64,000 bases of DNA from Nocardia brasiliensis NBRC 14402 (GCF_000308475.2 NZ_BAFT02000066.1:81278-145277); one strand, 5' to 3'. Numbered from the stretch's first letter, positions 48,734 through 57,402 are shown. Numbers and translations: made by a program. The notes: generated from the letters alone by a model not told the origin.

Positions 48734-49486
48734 GTGGTACAGAGTTTGCAGGGCAAGTCCGCTGTGGTCGCGGCGGGCGCGAAGAATCTGGGTGGACTGA
48801 TCAGCCGCACGCTGGGCCGGCGTGGTGTCGATGTGGTCGTGCACTACAACAGCGACAGCACCGAGCCGGACGCCGACAAGACCGTCGCCGCGATCGAGGC
48901 CGCGGGCGCCAAGGCCGTGAAGTTCCAGGCGGACCTGACGGTTCCGACGAATGTGGAGCGGCTTTTCGAGGTTGCCGTCGACGCATTCGGCGGCGTGGAT
49001 ATCGCGGTGAACACGGTCGGAAAGGTGTTGCGGAAACCGATCATCGAGACGACCGAGCAGGAATACGATTCGATGTTCGCGATCAACGCGAAATCGGCCT
49101 ACTTCTTTCTCAAGGAGGCGGGCAAGCGTCTCAACGACAACGGCCGCGTCGTCACCGTGGTCACCTCGCTGCTCGCGGCGTTCACCGACGGTTACTCCAC
49201 CTACGCGGGTGGTAAAGCGCCGGTCGAGCACTTCACCCGGGCGGCGGCGAAGGAGTTCGCGCCGCGCCTGATCTCGGTGAACACCGTCGCGCCCGGCCCG
49301 ATGGACACCCCGTTCTTCTACGGGCAGGAAACGCCGGAGCGCGTGGAGTTCCACAAGTCGCAGGCGCTCGGCAATAGCCTGACCAAGATCGAGGACATCG
49401 CCCCGCTGGTGGAATTCCTGGTCGGCGACGGCTGGTGGATCACCGGACAGACCATTCTCGCCAACGGCGGATACACCACTCGCTGA
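48734..49486 (+). CDS. Short-chain dehydrogenase/reductase (SDR)
   Basis: 250 residues from a GTG. Cofactor loop AVVAAGAKNLGGLISRTLGR (a variant of TGxxxGxG with AGAKNLGG), VNTVGKVLRKPII, catalytic Ser-Tyr-Lys in VTSLLAAFTDGYSTYAGGKA and the ISVNTVAPGPMDTPFF loop. Classic SDR length. The modified glycine motif is common in a subset of NADP-using SDRs. Substrate unknown. It is convergent with the LysR gene. Confidence 0.87.
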   Translation: MVQSLQGKSAVVAAGAKNLGGLISRTLGRRGVDVVVHYNSDSTEPDADKTVAAIEAAGAKAVKFQADLTVPTNVERLFEVAVDAFGGVDIAVNTVGKVLRKPIIETTEQEYDSMFAINAKSAYFFLKEAGKRLNDNGRVVTVVTSLLAAFTDGYSTYAGGKAPVEHFTRAAAKEFAPRLISVNTVAPGPMDTPFFYGQETPERVEFHKSQALGNSLTKIEDIAPLVEFLVGDGWWITGQTILANGGYTTR

Positions 49487-49532
49487 GGCGAGAGCACTCC
49501 GACGACCGACCGGCTGCCCGACGGGTGGCCGG

Positions 49533-50444
49533 TCAGTCCTCGGCGGACCGTGCGCCGAGCAGCAGGTCACGCACGTCGGAGGTGGTGTGCGGCAACCACA
49601 GCGCCTGGGTCGCCGCCACCGGCCCCGCTTTCAGTTCGATCACCTGCACGCGGCCACCGAGGGCGGGCCCGGCGGGCGCGGTGACGATGGCGACGTGCTC
49701 GGTGTCGACCACCGCCGTCACGGGGGGCGTGCCTTGGATGTGGTTGACGACGAACCGCGGCTCGAAACCGGCTCGGCGGCAGGTGCTGAGGATGAAATCG
49801 GTGTAGTACGACGCGCCCGGCGGCGCCCAGATGACGATCTGCTCATCCTCGAGGTCGTGCACCGTGACCGCGGCCCGGTCGGCCAGCCGGTGCGTCCGGG
49901 CGACCGCCACGCGAACCTGGTGGTATGCGATCACCGCGGCCGCCAGATCGGGCGGATTCGCTACCGCCCGCCGCAGGGCGACGTCGATCGTCCCCTCGTG
50001 CAGGGCCTGGGCCAGCGCGTCGGGGTACATCTGGCGCACGGTGACCGAGACGTCCGGGCGGCCGGTCCGCACCGGTGCCAGCAGGTCGTACACCTCCTCG
50101 GCGGTGATCGCCGGGGTGTGCCCGACCACGAAGGTCGGCGGCGCGGCGATCCCCGCCTCGTGCGTGCGGCGATACAGCGCGTCCGACGCCGCCAGCAGCG
50201 CCCGCGCCCCGTCGCGCAACACCCGGCCCGCGTCGGTGAGCACCAGTTGCCTGCCGCTTCGATCGAACAGCTCGACCCGCAGTTGCTTCTCCAGCTGCCG
50301 CACGGAGCTGCTCAACGCCTGCTGGGTGAGGTGCAGCTCCGCCGCCGCCGCAGTGAAACCGGCCAGCTCCGCGACGGCCAGGAACTGGTGCAGCCGATGC
50401 AGATCCAGCACCCTGCCGCTGGACCCTAGCTCGACCGAAACCAT
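49533..50444 (-). CDS. LysR-family transcriptional regulator
   Basis: 303 residues. N-terminal HTH LHRLHQFLAVAELAGFTAAA and LHLTQQALSSSVRQLEKQLR, then LFDRSGRQLVLTDAGRVLRD; the effector domain contains FVVGHTPAITAEEVYDLLAP and VAIVTAPAGPALGG. Divergent from a DoxX gene. An inverted repeat, GCCGAGC and GCTCGGC 9 bp apart (50459-50481), lies in the 75 bp between them and may be its binding site. The start could be 50444 or 50453. Confidence 0.87.
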   Translation of the reverse strand: MVSVELGSSGRVLDLHRLHQFLAVAELAGFTAAAAELHLTQQALSSSVRQLEKQLRVELFDRSGRQLVLTDAGRVLRDGARALLAASDALYRRTHEAGIAAPPTFVVGHTPAITAEEVYDLLAPVRTGRPDVSVTVRQMYPDALAQALHEGTIDVALRRAVANPPDLAAAVIAYHQVRVAVARTHRLADRAAVTVHDLEDEQIVIWAPPGASYYTDFILSTCRRAGFEPRFVVNHIQGTPPVTAVVDTEHVAIVTAPAGPALGGRVQVIELKAGPVAATQALWLPHTTSDVRDLLLGARSAED

Positions 50445-50519
50445 GCGATCCATCGTAAGCCGAGCTCTAGCGGGGCTCGGCCGATGATGCTGGAAGTTCG
50501 CGGTCGGTACCTTCGAAGC

Positions 50520-50948
50520 ATGGAACTCGGGCGTTTCGGCGATGCATGGCGGTTGGTGACCCGCATCAGCGTCGGGCTGATGTTCGCGAACAGCGGTTGG
50601 GGAAAGATCGCCGCTCCGGACCGGTTTCGGGCCGATTTCGAGGCGTGGTCGGTGCCGTTCCCGAGCCTGGCCGCGCCCGCCACGGCTTGGGCCGAACTGA
50701 TTCTCGGGGTGCTCTTGATCGCCGGGTTGCTGACCAGGGTGGCCGCCGCCGGACTGGCCCTGACGATGGTCGGCGCGCTCTGGTTCTCGGTGGCGCCCGC
50801 CGTCGCCGCGAAGGCGACGACGACCTTCGGCTTTCTCGGCAACTTCTTCTACGCCTCGGAGTGGCTGTTGATTCTGGCCCTGGCGGCGATCGTGCTGGCC
50901 GGAGCCGGTCGCCTCAGTGTGGACGCCGCACTGAGGCGTCGCCAGTAA
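50520..50948 (+). CDS. DoxX-family membrane protein
   Basis: 142 residues, four transmembrane helices: ISVGLMFANSGWGKIAAPDR, WAELILGVLLIAGLLTRVAA, LTMVGALWFSVAPAVA and WLLILALAAIVLAGAGRLSV. The R(I/L)xxGxxFxxxGxxK pattern is typical for DoxX. Such proteins are linked to thiol or sulfur redox balance and membrane quinones. Likely target of the LysR protein divergent from it. Confidence 0.83.
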   Translation: MELGRFGDAWRLVTRISVGLMFANSGWGKIAAPDRFRADFEAWSVPFPSLAAPATAWAELILGVLLIAGLLTRVAAAGLALTMVGALWFSVAPAVAAKATTTFGFLGNFFYASEWLLILALAAIVLAGAGRLSVDAALRRRQ

Positions 50949-50991
50949 AACACGAGTGCACGTTCGAATCGAGCGATAATCCCCTTGAAGT

Positions 50992-51010
50992 GTACGAAAC
51001 AGTATCGTAC
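50992..51010. promoter_or_regulatory. TetR-type operator before the TetR-monooxygenase operon
   Basis: GTACGAAAC-A-GTATCGTAC, 9+9 bp inverted repeat with one mismatch, 11 bp before the TetR start. This is a typical autoregulatory position. Confidence 0.7.
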
Positions 51011-51020
51011 GCTTCGCGAC

Positions 51021-51596
51021 ATGATCAGAGGGCAGCAACGAGTCGATGCGATCCTGGCGGCGACGCTGGATCTGGTCGCCGAACAGGGCTATCCGGCCCT
51101 GACCATGGACGCGGTGGCGGCGCGGGCCAATGCCAGTAAGGCCACCATCTATCGCCGCTGGCGCAGCAAGGCCGAACTGGTCAAGGCGGCACTGGACGCC
51201 TACGACGCCGACCACAATGCCGCCATCCCGGTTACCGGTACGTTGCGCGGGGATCTGCTGGCTGTGCTGGAAGCGTTGTGTACCAAGGCTTCCGAGCGCT
51301 ACACGACGATGATCGGCGGGCTGGTCGCCGCCATGCAGTTCGACGCGGACCTGGCCGCCGCGCTGCGCGAGCACATCGACGACGAGGAACTCTCGCCCTT
51401 CCACGACGCACTACGGCGCGCGATGGACCGCGGCGACCTGCCCGGGGACACCGATGTCGATCTGATCCACGACGTCGCCGAGGCGATGATGCTGCGCCAG
51501 ACCCAACTCGGGTCCGGGTTCGACGACGCGTTCATCACCCGCCTCGTCGACGATGTCCTGCTGGTTCTACTCCGGCACGAAGGAGTAACCCGGTGA
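51021..51596 (+). CDS. TetR-family repressor of the adjoining monooxygenase
   Basis: 191 residues. HTH VDAILAATLDLVAEQGYPAL and VAARANASKATIYRRWRSKA are textbook TetR; the C-domain is of the TetR_C_16/AefR-like kind (IGGLVAAMQFDADLAAALRE). Its stop overlaps the GTG of the FAD monooxygenase (GTGA), so the repressor and enzyme are one operon, controlled through the palindrome upstream. The inducer is presumably an aromatic or antibiotic substrate of the enzyme (inference). Confidence 0.88.
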   Translation: MIRGQQRVDAILAATLDLVAEQGYPALTMDAVAARANASKATIYRRWRSKAELVKAALDAYDADHNAAIPVTGTLRGDLLAVLEALCTKASERYTTMIGGLVAAMQFDADLAAALREHIDDEELSPFHDALRRAMDRGDLPGDTDVDLIHDVAEAMMLRQTQLGSGFDDAFITRLVDDVLLVLLRHEGVTR

Positions 51597-53101
51597 CGGT
51601 ATTGATCGTCGGAGCAGGCCCGACCGGACTCACCCTGGCGTGCGATCTCGCGCGCCGTCAGGTGCCGTTCCGCCTCGTAGACAAAGCGGCGGGCGTGTTT
51701 CCCGGCTCGCGCGCGAAGGGTTTGCAGCAGCGCACGCTCGAGGTCTGCGCCGACCTCGGCGTGCTCGACGCCGTACTCGCCGGTGGTGCACCCTTCCCCG
51801 AGTTCCGCCTGTACCGGGGACAGGAGGTGCTGTGGGAACGGTCCATCTCCGAAATGCTCGGTACGCCAGAGCTTTCGGCCTCGGTCACCGTGCCGTTCCC
51901 GGAGCCCTGGCTGATTCCGCAGTGGCGGACCGAGGAGATTCTGCACCGCCGCTTGGTCGAACTGGGCGGGCAGGTCGAGTGGAATACCGAAGTCCTCGAT
52001 GTCGACCAGAATGCCGACAGCGTCGTCGCGCACACGGCGAACGGCCCGATCGAGGCCGCCTATCTGGTGGGCACCGACGGTGGGCACAGCACCGTCCGTA
52101 AGGCGATCGGCATCGATCTCATCGGCGACGCCGTCGAATCCGAACGCACCCTGATCGGCGACGTCCGGGTGCGCGGTCTCGACGGGCGCTACTGCCATAT
52201 CCTGACCGGCGGTGGCGATGTGGGCCAACGGTTTTCGCTGTGGAACCTGCCCGGCAGCGACTATTACCAGTTCGTCGTGTCGCTACCGGCCGATGCGACC
52301 CCGGAGCTGACATTGGACGCGGTACGGCGGCTGTGCGCACAACGCTCCGGCCGCACCGATCTCGAGCTGTTCGATCTGCGCTGGATATCGTTGTACCGCT
52401 TGAACGTTCGCATGGTCGACCGTTATCGGGCCGGGCGGGTACTCCTCGCGGGCGACGCGGCGCACGTCCATTCCTCCGCCGGCGGCCAGGGACTCAACAC
52501 CGGGATACAGGACGCGTACAACCTCGGCTGGAAGCTCGCGGCCGCCGTCGACGGCACCGACCCCTGGCTCCTGGAAACCTATGCGGCCGAGCGGATGCCG
52601 GTCGCCGCGAAGGTGCTGGGGCTGAGCTCGCTGCTGCATGCGCAGGACTTCCGCGGCGGCAGCACCGCACCCGCGATCCATCAGCTCGATATCTCCTACC
52701 GCGACGGCCCGCTCGCCCTCGACGACCGCGCCGCTCCCGGCACGCTCCGCGCCGGAGACCGTGCACCCGACGGCCGACTGCCCTCCGGTACAACACTTTT
52801 CGACGCCCTTCAGGGGCCGCACCACACCCTGCTCGCGTTCGACGCCGCCACCCCGAACCTCGGCGTGCCGACACTCACCCTGTCCCCGTGCGAGGGCTAT
52901 GACGTCTCCCCTGGCACCTACGTCCTCGTCCGCCCCGACGGCTACATCGGCGCGATCACCGAATCCGCGGCAGTCCTCGCGCAATACCTGTGCGGTCCGG
53001 CGCCGGCGCCGACCACTACGGCGTCGAAGCCGTGCGGCGCGGCCGTACCCGAGATCGTCGGCGGGCAAGCCGCGCTGGCCGCGCACGACCTCGGCGGGTG
53101 A
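51593..53101 (+). CDS. FAD-dependent aromatic monooxygenase (PHBH/RdmE/MhpA class)
   Basis: 502 residues. FAD motif VLIVGAGPTGLTLACDLARR at the start, DG motif YLVGTDGGHSTVRKAIGIDL, and GD motif RVLLAGDAAHVHSSAGGQGL with NTGIQDAYNLGWKLAAA. A C-terminal thioredoxin-like domain (LRAGDRAPDGRLPSGTTLFD) is present, as in class A hydroxylases acting on polyketides, rifampicin or tetracycline-like compounds. With its own TetR repressor it could detoxify an antibiotic or hydroxylate an aromatic carbon source. Convergent with the sigma-factor gene. Confidence 0.88.
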   Translation: MTVLIVGAGPTGLTLACDLARRQVPFRLVDKAAGVFPGSRAKGLQQRTLEVCADLGVLDAVLAGGAPFPEFRLYRGQEVLWERSISEMLGTPELSASVTVPFPEPWLIPQWRTEEILHRRLVELGGQVEWNTEVLDVDQNADSVVAHTANGPIEAAYLVGTDGGHSTVRKAIGIDLIGDAVESERTLIGDVRVRGLDGRYCHILTGGGDVGQRFSLWNLPGSDYYQFVVSLPADATPELTLDAVRRLCAQRSGRTDLELFDLRWISLYRLNVRMVDRYRAGRVLLAGDAAHVHSSAGGQGLNTGIQDAYNLGWKLAAAVDGTDPWLLETYAAERMPVAAKVLGLSSLLHAQDFRGGSTAPAIHQLDISYRDGPLALDDRAAPGTLRAGDRAPDGRLPSGTTLFDALQGPHHTLLAFDAATPNLGVPTLTLSPCEGYDVSPGTYVLVRPDGYIGAITESAAVLAQYLCGPAPAPTTTASKPCGAAVPEIVGGQAALAAHDLGG

Positions 53102-53114
53102 AATTCCGTCGCGC

Positions 53115-53924
53115 TCAGTCGGCCAAGGCTTCGGCGCGCAGCGCATTCAAGGTGCGCGACAGGATTCGGGAGATCTGCATCTGGGAGACCCCGCACTGCT
53201 GACCGATCTGCGCCTGGGTGAGCCCTTCGAAGAAGCGCATGTGCAGGATGCGGCGCTCCGCCTCGGGCAAGGCCGCCAGCAACGGCGCGACGGCGAGGGC
53301 GTTCTCGGTCAGTTCGTAGTTTCCGTCCTCGTCACCGAGGTTCTCGGCGAAGGCCGCAGCGCCCGTGTCACTTCCGGTGTCCGCCGCCGGATCCAGCGAA
53401 TCGGTCCGGTAACAGTTGGTGGCGATCAGCGCCTGGGTGACCTCGGTCAGATCCAGGTCGAGCTCGATTGCGAGTTCCATCGCTGTCGGCGGGCGGCCGA
53501 GCCGGTGCGACAGCAGCTCGACCGCCGGCCCGATCCGCTGCTGGGTTTCCTTGACCCGGCGCGGCACCCGGACCGCCCAGGTGTGGTCACGGAAATGCCG
53601 GCGCACCTCGCCCATGATCGTGGGCACCGCAAAGGCGAGAAACGGGCTGCCCCGGGACGGATCGAAACGATCGACCGCCAGGACAACGCCCACGGACGCG
53701 ATTTGATAGAGGTCGTCGTAGGTCTCGCCCCGGCCGCTGAAGCGCCGCGCGATGTGATCGGCCAGCGGCAGGCAGCGGCGCACGACGGTAGCGCGCAGCT
53801 CCGGGTAGTCGGGATCGTCCCGATCCAGGTCCGACAATTCCAGCAGGGCCGGTTCGATGTCGTCGTAACTGTCCGCGCCGCGCCGCCGGTCGGCGGTCTT
53901 TCGAGTTGCCGAGAAAGCAGCCAT
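53115..53924 (-). CDS. SigB/SigF/SigG-subfamily RNA polymerase sigma factor
   Basis: 269 residues. Region 2 DLYQIASVGVVLAVDRFDPS, SPFLAFAVPTIMGEVRRHFR, DHTWAVRVPRRVKETQQRIG; region 3 about LGRPPTAMELAIELDLDLTE; region 4 LPEAERRILHMRFFEGLTQA and QIGQQCGVSQMQISRILSRT. This is the stress/sporulation group 3 type of actinobacteria. Anti-sigma and antagonist genes usually adjoin such genes; none is seen here, so control may lie elsewhere. Start at 53924 (MAAFSATRK) is preferred; GAGG precedes it. Confidence 0.9.
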   Translation of the reverse strand: MAAFSATRKTADRRRGADSYDDIEPALLELSDLDRDDPDYPELRATVVRRCLPLADHIARRFSGRGETYDDLYQIASVGVVLAVDRFDPSRGSPFLAFAVPTIMGEVRRHFRDHTWAVRVPRRVKETQQRIGPAVELLSHRLGRPPTAMELAIELDLDLTEVTQALIATNCYRTDSLDPAADTGSDTGAAAFAENLGDEDGNYELTENALAVAPLLAALPEAERRILHMRFFEGLTQAQIGQQCGVSQMQISRILSRTLNALRAEALAD

Positions 53925-54083
53925 CACGTAGACCTCGCTTCGGTTCGTCGCATGGAACCGCAGCGACACCGTGGACTCGATGCCGAGGCGTCCGCGCTGC
54001 GCCGTACGTCAATCCTGCTCGACACGAAGCGCGGCGTCAGTGCGCCGAACGAAGCGAGCGAGCCCCCGCGGTCCACAAAACGA

Positions 54084-54098
54084 AGCGCCCGCGGCGCT
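54084..54098 (-). terminator. Rho-independent terminator after the mycoredoxin gene
   Basis: On the minus strand: AGCGCC-GCG-GGCGCT stem followed by TTCGTTTTG, a rare T-run for this GC content. It begins 5 bp after the mycoredoxin stop and separates that gene from the sigma factor. Confidence 0.65.
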
Positions 54099-54103
54099 AC
54101 GGC

Positions 54104-54373
54104 TCAGACCGCGTGCCCGGTAGCCGCGGACAAGGCGACGAGCACCCGTTGGAAATCCGGCGCGACCAGCACCCGCTCGCCGATCAGCACGGTGGGCACC
54201 GTGCGGTTCCCGTCGGCCACCGACGAGACGTAAGCCGCTGCTGCCGTGTCGCTTTCGACATCTATCTCGGTGAAGACGACACCGACCCCGCGCAGTTGAC
54301 GTTTGAGTCGCCAGCAGTACGGGCACCAGGCGGTCGTATAGACCACCACACCGGGTTGCGCAGAGTTGGGCAT
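54104..54373 (-). CDS. Mycoredoxin/glutaredoxin-like protein
   Basis: 89 residues. Thioredoxin fold with VVVYTTAWCPYCWRLKRQLR: active site Cys-Pro-Tyr-Cys, then GNRTVPTVLIGERVLVAP with the cis-Pro loop TVPT. In actinobacteria such proteins reduce mycothiol-mixed disulfides. GGAGGTGTGTCCG precedes the ATG at 54373. It is encoded 18 bp after the mycothiol-type isomerase fold gene, in keeping with a thiol-linked pair. Confidence 0.88.
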   Translation of the reverse strand: MPNSAQPGVVVYTTAWCPYCWRLKRQLRGVGVVFTEIDVESDTAAAAYVSSVADGNRTVPTVLIGERVLVAPDFQRVLVALSAATGHAV

Positions 54374-54391
54374 CGGACACACCTCCGGTCG

Positions 54392-55015
54392 TCAGCGCAG
54401 CCGCGCGCGCAGAGTATCGACACCGGGACCGTGCAAGTCCGCCAGCGCGACGGCACGGCCCGCGATGGCCATGAAGATGGCCTCGCCGGGACCGGTCACC
54501 GCGGGCCCGGTACCGTGCTCCCAGTCGACATCCGTTGCGGCGAAACGCAATCCCCGCATGCGCGGGCCCGGTCGCAGGAACGGGTCGGGGTGGCGCAGCA
54601 GAGTGAGCAGGCGATCGGCCGGTACAGTGCGCGGGCGCGCCAGCGGGCGGCGAATATCCTGGTGATGAATCACCAAGTCCGCCAGCACATTTCTCGGCGC
54701 GACCCGGGCGCCCAGGCCCTGACCGTGGATCGATTCGAACGCGGCCAGCAGTTCGCCGGTCGTCTTGGCTGCGCCGCGACGGATGTAGAGCTCGTTCAGC
54801 CGGTCCATCGACCCGCCGCTGCGGACGATCTCGAAGACGTACCGCAGCGGCGGGGTCGCCTCATAGAGCACATGGGCCACGACGTCACGAACCCGCCACC
54901 CGGCGCAGAGGGTCTCGGTTTCCCACTCCTGCGGCGTGAGGGTACGCAGCAGGTCTGCGACGTCCCGATACTCCTGCGCCAGCATCGCCCTGGTGCCGGT
55001 CTGCACTGCGGTCAT
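54392..55015 (-). CDS. Maleylpyruvate-isomerase-type (mycothiol-dependent, DinB-like) protein
   Basis: 207 residues. The TIGR03083/MDMPI N-terminal pattern: EYRDVADLLRTLTPQEWETE, TLCAGWRVRDVVAHVLYEAT (metal His), and LADLVIHHQDIRRPLARPRT (second His). The group includes mycothiol S-transferases and maleylpyruvate isomerase. AGGAGCTGCC precedes the ATG at 55015. A 25 bp palindrome, 36 bp upstream, faces a TetR gene on the other side. Confidence 0.83.
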   Translation of the reverse strand: MTAVQTGTRAMLAQEYRDVADLLRTLTPQEWETETLCAGWRVRDVVAHVLYEATPPLRYVFEIVRSGGSMDRLNELYIRRGAAKTTGELLAAFESIHGQGLGARVAPRNVLADLVIHHQDIRRPLARPRTVPADRLLTLLRHPDPFLRPGPRMRGLRFAATDVDWEHGTGPAVTGPGEAIFMAIAGRAVALADLHGPGVDTLRARLR

Positions 55016-55050
55016 GGCAGCTCCTGATCCACGGAAGGTCGGCTTCGACC

Positions 55051-55075
55051 ACAAAGTAATCGCCGATCACTTTGT
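55051..55075. promoter_or_regulatory. 25 bp palindrome, probable TetR operator
   Basis: ACAAAGTAATCG-C-CGATCACTTTGT, 12+12 bp with one mismatch, between the divergent isomerase (55015) and TetR (55211) genes. A TATAAT at 55079-55084 lies next to it. Confidence 0.7.
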
Positions 55076-55210
55076 TACTATAATTCACAAATGGTGCGTA
55101 GCTGTCAATGGGCGCGCATCGACGTGGGCATTGTTCACAGTGTGATCAGCTTGTACGGGCAACGCTAGACTGCTCCGCAGCAGCCGCGAGACCCTCGGAA
55201 AGGACCACCG

Positions 55211-55930
55211 ATGCCCACCACCCCCGCCGCCACGCCGGGCCGGGCCACCAGGCGGGCCGAACGTCGCGCCGAGACCATCGCCGAAATCAAATCCCTTGCC
55301 CGCCAACAGCTCGAGACCGAGGGCACCGGCGGTCTTTCGCTGCGCGGTATCGCGCGGGCGATGCGCATGTCGCCCGCGGCGATCTTCCGCTACTTCGACA
55401 ACCAGTCGGCGCTGATCACCGCGCTGTGCGTGGACGCGTACGACAGCATGGCCGATGCCATCATCGCCGCGCAGCAGGACGCCGGCACGGAACCGGCGGC
55501 GCAGTGGCGCGCCTGCTGCGACGCCGCCCGGCAGTGGTCGCTGCGCAATCGGGCCGACTTCGCCCTGATCAACGGCACACCGATCCCCGGCCACCAGGCC
55601 CTGCCCGAAGAAACCGGGCCCGCCGCCAGCCGGACTGTTATCGCCCTAGGCGCCGCATACCTGTCCGCGGTCGGCTCCGGCGCCGCCGACCCCGAACGAA
55701 CCGCGGTGCCCCCCTTGGCGATCGGCCCACTGATGAGCGCATTGCTGGACGGCGAGACACTGCCCGACACTCCCCTACCCGGCATCGTGTCCAACGCCTG
55801 GGCCTCGATCCTCGGCTTCATCTCCGCCGAAATTTTCGGCAGCCTCACCGCCCTGATCCCCGACACCGACACCCTGTGGGACAGTCACATCACCACCGTC
55901 ATGCGCGGCATGGGCTTCGAGCAACCCTGA
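55211..55930 (+). CDS. TetR-family regulator with WHG-type C-terminal domain
   Basis: 239 residues. HTH AEIKSLARQQLETEGTGGLS and IARAMRMSPAAIFRYFDNQS. The C-domain, with WRACCDAARQWSLRNRADFA, FALINGTPIPGHQ and a long tail, is the TetR_C_33/WHG type. AAAGGA precedes the ATG. It probably represses the isomerase-mycoredoxin pair through the palindrome at 55051 (inference from position). Confidence 0.87.
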   Translation: MPTTPAATPGRATRRAERRAETIAEIKSLARQQLETEGTGGLSLRGIARAMRMSPAAIFRYFDNQSALITALCVDAYDSMADAIIAAQQDAGTEPAAQWRACCDAARQWSLRNRADFALINGTPIPGHQALPEETGPAASRTVIALGAAYLSAVGSGAADPERTAVPPLAIGPLMSALLDGETLPDTPLPGIVSNAWASILGFISAEIFGSLTALIPDTDTLWDSHITTVMRGMGFEQP

Positions 55931-55973
55931 CGCGCCGAGGATTCGTCAACCCCGAAAGCAACCGTTGAGCGAG

Positions 55974-56498
55974 CTACTGGGCGAGGGTTGACGGGACCGG
56001 GGTGGGGGCGGGTCCGCCGCCGGGGAAGGGTTCGGTGGTGGAGCAGGCGAGGGTGACGACGGTGTATCCGTCGCCTACGCCGAGCAGCACGTCGAGCAGG
56101 TAGCCGTCGGCCGGGCGGACCTGCGTCTCGGTAGCGCCGTTGGGGTACGGGGGTTTGCGGACGAGTTCCCAGCCGAACGATTCCCACGCGGCTTCGGCGC
56201 CCGCGTAGACCGCCGGCGAGCTGTCGCCCAGCAACCGGTACCCCAGCGAATAGTGCTCGGCGCGCGGCAAGAAGGCGCTGCCGGTACCCGTCTGCAGGAC
56301 ATGCCCGGGCGGCAGCGAACTGTCGGGTGCCGCCTCGAGGTAGGTGCCTTCAGGCATGGCCCGGATGGTCTGCAACAGATAGTCGAGGCAGGTATCCCGC
56401 GCTTGCTGCGCATTGACGGGTGCCGCGTGCGCAGGCGCGGCGAAGGCCAGGATCGCGAGCAGCGCCCCCGGCGCCGCCCTCGTAACGATTTTCTTCAT
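55974..56498 (-). CDS. Secreted protein of unknown function
   Basis: 174 residues. Sec signal KKIVTRAAPGALLAILAFAA, cleavage after AHA. Mature part: DTCLDYLLQTIRAMPEGTYL, HYSLGYRLLGDSSPAVYAGA, GYLLDVLLGVGDGYTVVTLA and a Pro-rich end. Two cysteines (one near residue 36, one in LACSTTE) could form a disulfide. No family recognised; proteins of this kind are common in Nocardia and mycobacteria. AGGATGTGAGTCCG precedes the ATG. Confidence 0.7.
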   Translation of the reverse strand: MKKIVTRAAPGALLAILAFAAPAHAAPVNAQQARDTCLDYLLQTIRAMPEGTYLEAAPDSSLPPGHVLQTGTGSAFLPRAEHYSLGYRLLGDSSPAVYAGAEAAWESFGWELVRKPPYPNGATETQVRPADGYLLDVLLGVGDGYTVVTLACSTTEPFPGGGPAPTPVPSTLAQ

Positions 56499-56624
56499 CG
56501 GACTCACATCCTAAAATCCAGATTACCGAATGTTGCTGATCGGTAGCTTAACACCCGATCGAACGGATCGGCGCAGATTCGATGGAGCCGGAACAACTGC
56601 CGGACGCGAGCGCCCAGACCGGGA

Positions 56625-57299
56625 TCAGCCCCCGTCGGGCAACTCCGCGTGCAGGTTCAGCTCGATGCCGAGCCCACGGAGTCGATGGTCGATCAGCAGC
56701 CACGCTTCGGTGGCGAGCTGCTCGATCAGCTCGTTCCTGCTCATGCCGCGATGCACCAGCCACCAGCGCACCGAGGCATCGATGAGACCGAGCAGGGCGA
56801 CGACCAGACGGTCGGCCGCCAGTGGATCGGCACCGAACTCCGGCATGTAACGGGTTGCGGCAGCGGAGATCTCGGCGGCGAACGCACTGCCGCCGACCCG
56901 CGGCTCGTCACTGCCGTGCCGATAGTTGCGCTCCAGCAGGAACCGGTACAGGTTCGGGTGTTCATCGGCCCAGCTGATGTGCTCGGCAATCGGCGCCCGG
57001 ATGATCGCGTAGGGCGAGCCCTCGATCTCGAGCGCCGCCCGGATCTGCCGCTTCAGATCCTCGTACGCACGGCGGGCCACGGCCAGATCCAGCTCTTCTT
57101 TGCTGGCGAAATGCCGGTAGACGTGGCTGCGCGCCAAACCGGCCCGATCCGCGATCTGGCCGGTCAACGCGTCGGGCCCATGCTCTTCGATGGCCGCGAT
57201 GGCCGCGTCCACGATGACCCGCCGCCGCTCGTCCCGGCCCGGCGCGCGGCTGGTCGAGCGCCGAGCCTCGGCGGTGTCGGTCCAGCGTCGTTCTGCCAC
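56625..57299 (-). CDS. TetR-family regulator of lipid metabolism genes
   Basis: 224 residues. HTH IVDAAIAAIEEHGPDALTGQ, IADRAGLARSHVYRHFASKE; C-domain typical for long-chain acyl-CoA-responsive TetRs (EHPNLYRFLLERNYRHGSDE, WLVHRGMSRNELIEQLATEA). Divergent from an acyl-CoA dehydrogenase across two perfect operators. It therefore most likely represses that gene and itself, with an acyl-CoA or fatty acid as inducer (inference). Confidence 0.88.
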   Translation of the reverse strand: MAERRWTDTAEARRSTSRAPGRDERRRVIVDAAIAAIEEHGPDALTGQIADRAGLARSHVYRHFASKEELDLAVARRAYEDLKRQIRAALEIEGSPYAIIRAPIAEHISWADEHPNLYRFLLERNYRHGSDEPRVGGSAFAAEISAAATRYMPEFGADPLAADRLVVALLGLIDASVRWWLVHRGMSRNELIEQLATEAWLLIDHRLRGLGIELNLHAELPDGG

Positions 57300-57365
57300 G
57301 AGGTCTCACGGTATCGGAATGCGCGCAGCTCGACGCGCAGGAACTCTTGCCCGCACGGCGTAGGT

Positions 57366-57402
57366 GGTACACACTGTACCCCGCCGGGTACATGCTGTAC
57401 CC
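57366..57402. promoter_or_regulatory. Two tandem TetR operators
   Basis: GGTACA-CAC-TGTACC (57366-57380) and GGGTACA-TGC-TGTACCC (57386-57402), both perfect palindromes with centres 21 bp apart, i.e. on the same face of the helix. They lie between the divergent TetR and acyl-CoA dehydrogenase genes. Confidence 0.85.

Noticed and set aside
49533..51404. 623-codon minus-strand reading ending in LysR
   Set aside because: Only the last 303 residues are LysR; the rest is antisense to the DoxX and TetR genes.
53970..54083. Direct repeat GCGAACGAAGCGAGCGAG-like sequence near 54045
   Set aside because: Short GC-skewed repeats without a second copy or symmetry; no function assigned beyond the terminator next to it.
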